Assembly: GCA_903929105.1 (NCBI GenBank) | Contig: CAIYTL010000249.1 | Coordinates: 1-5,507, forward strand | Source of the DNA: an uncultured Micrococcales bacterium | GTDB lineage: Bacteria > Actinomycetota > Actinomycetes > Actinomycetales > Microbacteriaceae | Reading direction: 5' to 3' | Length of the DNA: 5,507 nucleotides | Shown here: positions 1-5,507 of the stretch, piece after piece | How the letters are laid out: the number at the start of each line of letters is the position of its first letter | How positions within the stretch are numbered: the first letter of the stretch is position 1 | Notes under the pieces: model-generated | What the model saw: only the letters and a program-made list of their open reading frames with translations | Databases searched by the model: none | Told to the model about the DNA's origin: nothing | Made by a program: the position numbers and the translations under genes

Positions 1-1119
1 AGTGACAGCGGTCTGATCATTGGTGATGGCTTTGAGCTTGAAGTTGTTGACGTGCAGAAACCTGTCAAGGGCCTAATCAGCCACAAAGTTTTGGTGCGCA
101 AAGGCGAAGTTCACGTTGGCGCCAAGGCTCACACGCATGTCGATGGCGACTGGCGCCTCGGTGCCTGCCAAGCACACTCAGCAACTCACGTTGTGCACGC
201 TGCCCTTCGCGAAGTGCTTGGCCCAACGGCTTTGCAATCTGGTTCTTATAACAAACCTGGGTACCTTCGCCTTGACTATTCGTGGGCTTCAGCATTGAGC
301 ATCGAAACCAAGAGCGAGATCGAAGAGGTTACAAACCTAGCGATTCGTGGCGACCTAGCCGTGAGCGCTCAGTTCATGAGTGTTCCCGAGGCTAAAGCCT
401 GGGGAGCCGTAGCACTCTTCGGTGAAACCTATGACGAGAGCGTTCGCGTTGTGCAAATCGGCGGCCCTTGGTCTCGAGAGTTGTGTGGCGGAACCCACGT
501 TTCACGTTCATCGCAAATCGGCCTAGTTTCACTCATAAGTGAAGCATCGGTGGGCTCAGGTTCGCGTCGCTTGGAGGCACTTGTTGGCATCGAGGCGTTC
601 CGTTCGCTCGCTGCCGAGCGCGCTCTCGTGGGTCGTCTAGCTGAGTTGGCAAAGAGCCCCCGCGAGCAACTAGAAGAACGACTAACGGCAACCATCGAAG
701 AGCTTCGAGCTGCTCAACGCAAGCTTGCTTCACTTCAAAGCGCCTCGCTGGCCCAGCGCATTCCTGCGATTTTTGACTCTGCAATCAGCGTTGGCGCAGT
801 CAAACTTGCGGCCGCAAATTTGGGTTCGGTTGAGTCGGTCGACGACCTTCGACAGATTGCATCAGGTCTGCGTGATCGTTTTGGCGAAACTGCAGGCGTT
901 TCAGCTGCTTTCGCTGAAGTGGCATCGAAGCCAATGGTTGTTATCGCCAGCACCAAAGCGGCTCAAGCACAGGGCGCTAAGGCAGGTGCACTGGTTCGAA
1001 TCGTGAGCAGTGTTCTTGGTGGCGGTGGCGGTGGCAAAGACGACATCGCTCAGGGCGGCGGAACCGAGGTCGCCAAAATTATCGAAGCGATGAGCGCTCT
1101 TGAAAAGGCTCTGGCCTAA
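1..1119 (+). CDS. alaS: Alanyl-tRNA synthetase, C-terminal part (5' end outside window)
   Basis: The reading frame is open from base 1 to a TAA stop at 1117-1119, giving the last 372 residues of a protein usually near 880. AlaS charges tRNA-Ala with alanine in the cytoplasm and hydrolyses mischarged Ser- or Gly-tRNA. The aminoacylation domain is missing from the window. What is present is the editing domain, with the zinc-site motif HSATH (fragment residues 59-63) and ELCGGTHV with C162 and H166, followed by GSGSRRLEA (185-193). A charged, probably coiled-coil stretch follows at about 200-250. The C-Ala (DHHA1-type) domain comes last, with its glycine loop GGGGGGKDDIAQGGG at about 340-354. 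All four expected metal-ligand positions (H59, H63, C162, H166) are intact, so editing should work. A GTG at 52 could be mistaken for a start, but family similarity continues upstream of it. The gene is followed 3 nt later by ruvX, probably in the same transcript. Identity is very secure; only the start is unseen. Confidence 0.97.
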   Translation, partial: SDSGLIIGDGFELEVVDVQKPVKGLISHKVLVRKGEVHVGAKAHTHVDGDWRLGACQAHSATHVVHAALREVLGPTALQSGSYNKPGYLRLDYSWASALSIETKSEIEEVTNLAIRGDLAVSAQFMSVPEAKAWGAVALFGETYDESVRVVQIGGPWSRELCGGTHVSRSSQIGLVSLISEASVGSGSRRLEALVGIEAFRSLAAERALVGRLAELAKSPREQLEERLTATIEELRAAQRKLASLQSASLAQRIPAIFDSAISVGAVKLAAANLGSVESVDDLRQIASGLRDRFGETAGVSAAFAEVASKPMVVIASTKAAQAQGAKAGALVRIVSSVLGGGGGGKDDIAQGGGTEVAKIIEAMSALEKALA

Positions 1120-1122
1120 CCT

Positions 1123-1611
1123 ATGCGCTCAGGCCGCAGAGTTGCTATAGACGTTGGCAAAGCTCGCATCGGCATTGCTGTTTGTGACTTTCACGGCATT
1201 TTGGCCTCTGCGGTAGCCACCGTTGCGCGCCAACCCAACCTTGACGAAACTGCATCACTAATCGTCGCGACCATTGGCAACAACGACATTGACATGCATT
1301 CAATCATTGAGGTTTATGTCGGATTGCCCACGAACCTCAAGGGTTTAGACACCGAATCTACCAACGACGCCCTTTTAGTAGCGCGCGCACTGCAGCAGAA
1401 ATTTGCAGCAGAAGTGCGAATGATCGACGAACGATTGACTACAGTATCTGCCACCGCCGCACTTCGCAGTTCAGGAATCAACACCAAACAAGGGCGAAGT
1501 GTCATAGATCAGGTCGCAGCGACTCTAATCTTGGAGCAAGCTTTATCGGTTGAGAAAGCCCAAGGCGAGAAGCCAGGAAAACCCCTTAGCGATTTCGAGA
1601 GCCACCCATGA
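1123..1611 (+). CDS. ruvX: RuvX/YqgF family pre-16S rRNA nuclease (putative Holliday junction resolvase)
   Basis: This 162-residue protein is a full-length YqgF/RuvX, an RNase H-fold nuclease. In E. coli the family is implicated in 5' processing of 16S rRNA, and in Mycobacterium in Holliday-junction resolution. Visible motifs are the first strand RVAIDVGKARIGIAVCD with catalytic Asp D10, the YVGLPTNLKG strand-loop, DERLTT at 102-107 with acidic E103, and the C-terminal QGRSVIDQVAATLIL with D129. These make up the expected acidic active site. The ATG at 1123 puts the first beta strand at residues 6-10, as in other actinobacterial members, so this start is preferred. It lies 3 nt after the alaS stop with no good Shine-Dalgarno sequence, so translation is probably coupled to alaS. 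The last ~20 residues (after the final helix, rich in K, G, P and E) are a short, probably disordered tail. The stop overlaps the mltG start in ATGA. Which of the two family activities dominates here cannot be read from sequence. Confidence 0.95.
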   Translation: MRSGRRVAIDVGKARIGIAVCDFHGILASAVATVARQPNLDETASLIVATIGNNDIDMHSIIEVYVGLPTNLKGLDTESTNDALLVARALQQKFAAEVRMIDERLTTVSATAALRSSGINTKQGRSVIDQVAATLILEQALSVEKAQGEKPGKPLSDFESHP

Positions 1612-2690
1612 CCGAGATAGAGACTCGAAGACAGCGCAGTGCCAACGCAACAAAGTTTCGTCGACGTCGAATAATTTTTGTTGTTGCAATCGCCGCTGTG
1701 ATTCTCACTGTTTTCGGCGTTTTGAATCGATCTTCGATCAAGAACTTCATTGATAACCTAAATGGCAGCGATTATTCGGGCAGTGGCCACGGCTCAATCT
1801 CGCTGGTAATTCACAGTGGTGACTCTGGTTCTGTTGTTGCAGAGCAAATGGTGAAACTCGACATTGTCAAAAACTACAACACGCTCTATCGACTAATCGT
1901 CAAACGCAACCAAGTGTTTTATCCGGGAACATATCAACTGCGACTGCAAATGTCTGCTGATTCAGCTTTGACCCTTCTCGCCGACCCTGGTTCGCTAAGC
2001 GTTAACCGGGTAACTATCAAAGAGGGCTTGCGCATCGGCCAAGTCTTCTCTGCACTCAGTAAAGCAACGTCGCTGCCAACCACCGATTTCGAGGCTTACC
2101 TGCACAAACCCGCCTCGTTAGGGGTGCCTGCGACTGAAGTCAGCATAGAAGGCTGGCTGTTCCCTGCAACATATAGTTTTGCTCCCGACCTGACAGCAAA
2201 AGATATCTTGAAACAAATGGTCACCCGCATGCTGCAAGAGCTAGATTCCCTAAACGTGGCCCCTGGTGACCGACACAACGTGGTTACGCTAGCTTCGGTA
2301 ATTCAAGCTGAGGCTCGTTTGGCGCCAGATTTTTATAAAGTTTCTAGAGTTTTCATAAATCGAATTCACGTCGGCATGCCTTTGCAGTCAGATGCCACTG
2401 TCAACTATGGCGTTGGTGGAACAAAGATAACCACGACTGATGCCGCTAGGGCCGACCAAAACGGCTACAACACCTACGTTCATTCAGGCTTGCCGATTGG
2501 GCCGATAGGTGCCCCTGGTCACCGAGCACTAGACGCTGCTATAAACCCTGCTACAGGAACCTGGTTGTACTTTTGCACAGTCAACCTGACAACAGGCGAA
2601 ACAGTTTTCAATACGACTCTCGCTGGCCACGAGCTTGCTGTGGCAAAATTTAGGGCATGGATGGCCGCTAACCCCGGCTGGAACGGTTAG
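1608..2690 (+). CDS. mltG: Endolytic murein transglycosylase MltG (YceG-like)
   Basis: This 360-residue membrane-anchored lytic transglycosylase cleaves nascent glycan strands in peptidoglycan and is thought to set strand length by ending polymerisation. The N-terminus is a short, Arg-rich cytoplasmic segment (1-21). A single transmembrane helix follows at about 22-39, and the rest should be extracytoplasmic. A LysM-like region (about 60-130) precedes the catalytic YceG domain. Family motifs are EGWLFPATYSF (181-191), LASVIQAEA with the probable catalytic Glu E235 (equivalent to E. coli MltG E218), QSDATVNYG (260-268), YNTYVHSGLPIGPIGAPG (287-304) and a C-terminal YFCTVNLTTGETVF segment. The ATG at 1608 overlaps the ruvX stop by 4 nt, which suggests coupled translation. 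Many actinobacterial homologues carry a much longer cytoplasmic N-terminal region; this one is compact, in keeping with a streamlined genome. Base composition looks more AT-rich than aroC. Nothing essential is missing. Confidence 0.95.
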   Translation: MTEIETRRQRSANATKFRRRRIIFVVAIAAVILTVFGVLNRSSIKNFIDNLNGSDYSGSGHGSISLVIHSGDSGSVVAEQMVKLDIVKNYNTLYRLIVKRNQVFYPGTYQLRLQMSADSALTLLADPGSLSVNRVTIKEGLRIGQVFSALSKATSLPTTDFEAYLHKPASLGVPATEVSIEGWLFPATYSFAPDLTAKDILKQMVTRMLQELDSLNVAPGDRHNVVTLASVIQAEARLAPDFYKVSRVFINRIHVGMPLQSDATVNYGVGGTKITTTDAARADQNGYNTYVHSGLPIGPIGAPGHRALDAAINPATGTWLYFCTVNLTTGETVFNTTLAGHELAVAKFRAWMAANPGWNG

Positions 2691-2692
2691 TA

Positions 2693-3580
2693 ATGCTCAC
2701 TCGAAACTACGCGGTGCTCGGTTCTCCGATTGCTCATTCGAAATCACCGACGATTCACAAGGCCGCTTATCGTGTCTTGGGGCTGGAGTGGAACTACGAA
2801 CGCCACGAGGTTGCCAAAGGCACGCTAAGAAGCTTTATTGAAGCCTTAGACGATTCATTCGTGGGTTTCAGTTTGACTATGCCTCTAAAAGAAGAAGCTG
2901 TGCGCTTCGCTGACCATCTCGACGAACCAGCGAGACTTACTGGTGCTGTGAATACCTTGGCTAAAACACAAAGCTTGAGCGGAACATCAGTTTGGCAAGG
3001 CTATAACACCGATGTTTTTGGCATTGTTCAAGCGGTGTCGCAGTCACCGGCATTTGTGGGAACAGTTGTAGCTCGCGAAATATCAGATGCGTTAGTAGTC
3101 GGCTCGGGGGCAACAGCAACTTCGGCCGTTGCAGCAATCAAACAGCTTGCGCCGAATGCAACCGTTTGGCTTTGGGCTCGCAATCACAAAACCCGTTCTG
3201 AGCTAAAGGAATTTGCAGAACAACTTGGTCTAAATGCAAAAATCTGTCGAAACTTCGCTAGGCGAGCGAAGCTAGCTGACCTGGTGATTTCAACTTTGCC
3301 GGCGCATTCACTCGATGATATTGCCCAGAAGCTTTTCAACTCGAAGCGATTCAAACCTAGCGGAGTGCTGTTAGACGTTGCTTATCAGCCTTGGCCGAGT
3401 CAAATAGCGCGGGCTTGGATTCAAAACGACAAGTCTGTGATTTCAGGCTTAGAGATGTTGATCTGGCAAGCGGTAGCGCAACTGCGCATCTTTGTGCAAC
3501 AGTCGCCGTCTGACCCACTGCCTAACGAGGTTGCCGTGGTTGAGGCAATGAGGCACGACGCTGAGTTGAACACCGCTTAG
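2693..3580 (+). CDS. aroE: Shikimate dehydrogenase, actinobacterial type
   Basis: This 295-residue protein belongs to the shikimate/quinate dehydrogenase family, which reduces 3-dehydroshikimate to shikimate, normally with NADPH. The substrate domain has GSPIAHSKSP (10-19; the serines bind the shikimate carboxylate), SLTMPLKEEA (60-69) with catalytic Lys K66, GAVNTL with N87, and GYNTD with D107. K66 and D107 form the usual catalytic pair. The nucleotide-binding domain has the glycine loop VVGSGATATSA (135-145), then ISTLPAH, LLDVAYQPWPS and the closing SGLEMLIWQ (251-259), whose Gln contacts substrate. The SLT form of the common NVT motif, and a GATA-type rather than GAGGA glycine loop, match actinobacterial members. 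The cofactor-selecting loop reads WARNHKTR; its basic residues fit NADPH, but this is inferred. The gene starts 2 nt after the mltG stop. A paralogue acting on quinate cannot be excluded, but sitting directly before aroC and aroK supports the shikimate role. Confidence 0.93.
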   Translation: MLTRNYAVLGSPIAHSKSPTIHKAAYRVLGLEWNYERHEVAKGTLRSFIEALDDSFVGFSLTMPLKEEAVRFADHLDEPARLTGAVNTLAKTQSLSGTSVWQGYNTDVFGIVQAVSQSPAFVGTVVAREISDALVVGSGATATSAVAAIKQLAPNATVWLWARNHKTRSELKEFAEQLGLNAKICRNFARRAKLADLVISTLPAHSLDDIAQKLFNSKRFKPSGVLLDVAYQPWPSQIARAWIQNDKSVISGLEMLIWQAVAQLRIFVQQSPSDPLPNEVAVVEAMRHDAELNTA

Positions 3581-3591
3581 CTTTTTGCTCG

Positions 3592-3630
3592 CTTTAGCTT
3601 GAAAATACTGCCATTGATAGCTGGCTAAAG
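3592..3630. repeat. Imperfect inverted repeat in the aroE-aroC gap
   Basis: CTTTAGC at 3592-3598 is the exact reverse complement of GCTAAAG at 3624-3630. Two G-U pairs and one more G-C pair could extend the stem inward to 10 bp around a loop of about 19 nt. The stem is AT-rich and not followed by a clean run of T, so it is a poor intrinsic terminator. The two arms start 32 bp apart, roughly three helical turns, so a protein-binding operator is equally possible. A 7-bp repeat in AT-rich spacer DNA may also arise by chance. Confidence 0.3.
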
Positions 3631-3642
3631 GCTTTGTCTAAC
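3614..3642 (+). promoter_or_regulatory. Possible sigma70-type promoter upstream of aroC
   Basis: TTGATA at 3614-3619 (5 of 6 matches to the -35 consensus) is separated by 17 nt from TCTAAC at 3637-3642 (4 of 6 to the -10 consensus). A transcript from here would start about 17-20 nt before the aroC ATG, with no Shine-Dalgarno sequence in its short leader. It competes with the TAGAAT element downstream, which has the better -10. The right arm of the inverted repeat falls within the spacer. Confidence 0.3.
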
Positions 3643-3660
3643 GGCGCGGCAGGTTAGAAT
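3634..3660 (+). promoter_or_regulatory. Candidate promoter for a leaderless aroC mRNA
   Basis: TAGAAT at 3655-3660 matches the -10 consensus at 5 of 6 positions and ends 7 nt before the aroC ATG at 3668, so transcription would begin at or next to the A of the start codon. The only -35-like sequence is weak (TTGTCT at 3634-3639, with a short 15-nt spacer). No Shine-Dalgarno sequence lies between the hexamer and the ATG. Leaderless genes with a TANNNT box 6-8 nt before the start are common in actinobacteria. The promoter call is inference from spacing and match. Confidence 0.5.
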
Positions 3661-3667
3661 TGACCCC

Positions 3668-4879
3668 ATGTTGCGTTGGATTACCGCCGGAGAATCACAC
3701 GGCCCAGAACTAGTTGCCATTGTTGAGGGCATGCCTGCTGGCGTGCCGATCACCACCTCAGAGGTTCAAGACGCTTTGGCGCGCCGTCGCTTGGGTTATG
3801 GTCGCGGTGCGCGCATGAAGTTTGAGCAAGACGTCGTCACCCTCAGCGGTGGAGTGCGTCACGGCCTAACTCAAGGTGGGCCGGTAGCGATTATTGTAGG
3901 CAACACCGAATGGCCCAAGTGGCAAGAAGTCATGTCAGCTGACCCAGTAGCAGCCGAAGCTCTTGCCGGCGCACGAGGCGAGGCGCTAACCCGCCCACGC
4001 CCCGGCCACGCAGATTTCACCGGAATGCAGAAATATGGCTTCTTAGACGCACGACCAGTTCTAGAGCGCGCAAGTGCACGTGAAACTGCAGCACGAGTTG
4101 CTTTGGGCGCTGTCGCGGCCAAGTTTTTGAATGCACTGGGCATGCAGTTGGTTACCCACACGGTGGGAATCGGCCCGATTGAGGCCCCTCGAGACGGCAA
4201 GTTGCCTGTTCCGAGCGACCTTGAATATCTCGACGCAGACCCGATGCGCGCCCTCGACCCTGAGGTTTCAGCAGCTATGGTTGCCGAGGTTGATGACTGT
4301 CATAAATCTGGCGACACTCTTGGTGGGGTTGTTGAAACTTTGGTTTACGGATGCCCTCCGGGCCTAGGCACCTACGTGCACTGGGACCGTCGTCTCGATG
4401 CTCAACTTGCCGCTGCCTTGATGGGTATTCAAGCGATCAAGGGCGTTGAAGTTGGTGACGGTTTTGAAACCGCTCGTCGTCGTGGATCAGTCGCACACGA
4501 TGAGATTGTGCGCGATGCTAACGGCGTTGTGAATCGCCTAACTGACCGCGCTGGCGGCATAGAGGGTGGCATGTCGAACGGTGAGGTGCTGCGTGTTCGC
4601 GCCGCCATGAAGCCGATTTCAACTGTTCCAAAGGCATTGCAAACCATCGATGTGGCCACTGGCGAAGCCGCCAAGGCTCACCACCAACGAAGCGACGTAT
4701 GCGCTGTGCCGGCGGCAGGCATTGTGGCCGAGGCCATGGTGGCCCTTGTAGTAGCGAATTCGGTGCTCGAAAAATTTGGTGGCGATTCTCTCGCCGAAAC
4801 TAAGCGCAACCTAGAGGCTTACATGGCCAGCATTCCCGAAGTTTTGACTTCGTTCGACGGTCGCACCCCGAATAACTAG
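3668..4879 (+). CDS. aroC: Chorismate synthase
   Basis: This 403-residue, full-length chorismate synthase eliminates phosphate from 5-enolpyruvylshikimate-3-phosphate (EPSP) to give chorismate. It needs reduced FMN and works as a cytoplasmic tetramer. All three family signatures are present: GESHGPEL at 8-15 with H11, the ERASARETAARVA stretch from E133 with R138, and RSDVCAVPAAGIVAEAM from R341 with D343. RRRLGYGRGARM (39-50) and RPGHADFTGMQKYG (111-124, with catalytic H114) provide further FMN and EPSP contacts. The ATG at 3668 gives the family-typical N-terminus MLRWITAGESHG, so the start is secure even though no Shine-Dalgarno sequence precedes it. It follows the only substantial gap in the window (87 nt) and likely has its own promoter there. 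By eye the gene is richer in G+C than mltG and aroE, which may reflect stronger codon selection. aroK follows after 9 nt. In bacteria with this monofunctional type, a separate flavin reductase supplies FMNH2; none is seen here. Confidence 0.98.
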   Translation: MLRWITAGESHGPELVAIVEGMPAGVPITTSEVQDALARRRLGYGRGARMKFEQDVVTLSGGVRHGLTQGGPVAIIVGNTEWPKWQEVMSADPVAAEALAGARGEALTRPRPGHADFTGMQKYGFLDARPVLERASARETAARVALGAVAAKFLNALGMQLVTHTVGIGPIEAPRDGKLPVPSDLEYLDADPMRALDPEVSAAMVAEVDDCHKSGDTLGGVVETLVYGCPPGLGTYVHWDRRLDAQLAAALMGIQAIKGVEVGDGFETARRRGSVAHDEIVRDANGVVNRLTDRAGGIEGGMSNGEVLRVRAAMKPISTVPKALQTIDVATGEAAKAHHQRSDVCAVPAAGIVAEAMVALVVANSVLEKFGGDSLAETKRNLEAYMASIPEVLTSFDGRTPNN

Positions 4880-4888
4880 TCTGCGAAC

Positions 4889-5507
4889 ATGAACGAGGCT
4901 AACGAGAATCATCACGAGCTCAGCAAGCCGATTGTGCTGGTTGGGCCGATGGGCGTTGGCAAAACAACTGTTGGCAAAAAACTTGCCAAGGTGCTGAGAA
5001 TGCCTTTCATCGACACTGACGCCTTAGTGGTTGCCGAACATGGCGACATCTCAACGATTTTTGAAACTGCAGGTGAAGCGGTTTTTCGAAACTTTGAAGA
5101 GCAGGCGGTCGAAGTTGCTATGCAGCAACCGGCAGTTATCGCCACTGGCGGGGGAGCCGTGCTCAGTGAGTTGACTCGCAGTCGACTCAAAGGCGCCAAA
5201 GTTATTTATCTCTCGAGTGACGGGCGCCACATGGGTGCGAGACTAGCAAAAGGTTCACGCCCGCTCATCAAAAATGGCCTTGAAGACTGGCGCAAAATCT
5301 ATGACAAGCGAAAACCAACCTATGAAGAAGTAGCTGACTTCACAATCTTGATTTCAAATTTGAGTCTGTCTGCAACGATTGCAAAAATCCAGGAAATTCT
5401 CACCTCAATCGATGCCCTTTCTCAAGAAACGCAGCTGCTCGAAGGGACCACATTTTTTACCTATAAGCCGATGCATCAAGCTGTGGAAGTCGTCCAAAGC
5501 GCTTTGA
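4889..5507 (+). CDS. aroK: Shikimate kinase, 3' end outside window, with unusual C-terminal extension
   Basis: The frame opens at the ATG at 4889 and has no stop before the window ends, giving 206 complete codons. Shikimate kinase transfers the ATP gamma-phosphate to the 3-hydroxyl of shikimate. Visible elements are the Walker A loop GPMGVGKTT (19-27), FIDTD with D42 and D44, the FRNFE segment with shikimate-binding R67, ATGGGAV (85-91), the lid arginine in GSRPLI (R124), and KRKPTYEEVADF with R141. The kinase fold should end near residue 170, since family members are usually 165-180 residues. The frame instead continues with at least ~34 residues of no recognised similarity, including TFFTYKPMHQAVEVV. 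This may be a tail, a fusion (aroB is the usual downstream gene) or the result of a sequence error that hides the stop. Ten extra residues precede the first strand; a later GTG at 4931-4933 is possible but less likely. The start is 9 nt after aroC with no clear Shine-Dalgarno sequence. The kinase call is secure, the protein's end is not. Confidence 0.94.
   Translation, partial: MNEANENHHELSKPIVLVGPMGVGKTTVGKKLAKVLRMPFIDTDALVVAEHGDISTIFETAGEAVFRNFEEQAVEVAMQQPAVIATGGGAVLSELTRSRLKGAKVIYLSSDGRHMGARLAKGSRPLIKNGLEDWRKIYDKRKPTYEEVADFTILISNLSLSATIAKIQEILTSIDALSQETQLLEGTTFFTYKPMHQAVEVVQSAL

Noticed and set aside
725..1006. A 93-codon + strand open frame overlapping alaS in another frame
   Set aside because: It lies within the conserved C-terminal region of AlaS, its product resembles no family I know, and it is best explained as an out-of-frame shadow.
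1018..1035. Three tandem ggtggc units near the end of alaS
   Set aside because: They encode the glycine-rich loop of the C-Ala domain, which is a normal family feature and not a mobile or regulatory repeat.
3871..4200. A 109-codon open frame on the - strand inside aroC
   Set aside because: It lies wholly within a gene with complete family motifs. Its composition (many A, R, S and P) is typical of a frame opposite a G+C-rich coding strand, and no start context supports it.
4877..4891. TAGTCT ending 6 nt before the aroK ATG, as a possible second leaderless promoter
   Set aside because: It matches the -10 consensus at only three positions, begins in the aroC stop codon, and has no convincing -35. 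The 9-nt spacing to aroC makes co-transcription the simpler explanation.
4912..5199. A 95-codon open frame on the - strand inside aroK
   Set aside because: It runs antisense to the Walker A and GGG motifs of a clear shikimate kinase and has a low-complexity S/T/P-rich product; it is a shadow frame.
1..5507. Possible mobile element, CRISPR array, defence or phage cassette
   Set aside because: No spaced direct repeats, transposase or integrase motifs, terminal inverted repeats, tRNA-like attachment sites or unknown long genes were seen. The space is almost fully taken up by recognisable housekeeping genes.

Overview
This window is a stretch of ordinary bacterial housekeeping genes, all on the + strand. 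In order they are the 3' part of alaS (alanyl-tRNA synthetase), ruvX/yqgF (pre-16S rRNA nuclease / Holliday-junction resolvase-like), mltG (endolytic murein transglycosylase), aroE (shikimate dehydrogenase), aroC (chorismate synthase) and the 5' part of aroK (shikimate kinase). The last gene is still open at the window edge. Every complete gene has its expected family motifs. I see no mobile element, CRISPR array, tRNA/rRNA gene or defence-like cassette, and no sign of a new system.

The organism is most likely an actinobacterium. The order alaS-ruvX-mltG-aroE, with aroC-aroK nearby, is the classic actinobacterial arrangement. AroE also has the actinobacterial SLTMPLK form of its catalytic motif. 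G+C looks close to 50% by eye, low for the phylum, and the genes are very tightly packed. That would fit a small-genome freshwater Microbacteriaceae (Luna/Rhodoluna/Aquiluna-like), but this placement is inference only.

Layout: positions 1-3580 look like one transcription unit. Its junctions are 3 nt (alaS/ruvX), a 4-nt ATGA overlap (ruvX/mltG) and 2 nt (mltG/aroE). The only real gap, 87 nt at 3581-3667, lies between aroE and aroC. It holds a TAGAAT -10-like hexamer ending 7 nt before the aroC ATG and no Shine-Dalgarno sequence, which suggests a leaderless aroC transcript. It also holds a 7-bp perfect inverted repeat and a second possible promoter. aroC and aroK follow, 9 nt apart, as a second unit that probably continues downstream, where aroB would be expected by analogy with other actinobacteria.

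The last three genes belong to one pathway. AroE reduces 3-dehydroshikimate to shikimate, AroK phosphorylates shikimate, and AroC converts the later intermediate EPSP to chorismate, the precursor of aromatic amino acids, folate and quinones. The upstream genes serve translation (AlaS), rRNA maturation or DNA repair (RuvX) and cell-wall synthesis (MltG). The points most worth a second look are the AroK reading frame, which runs at least about 30 residues past the usual end of the family, and the probable leaderless start of aroC.
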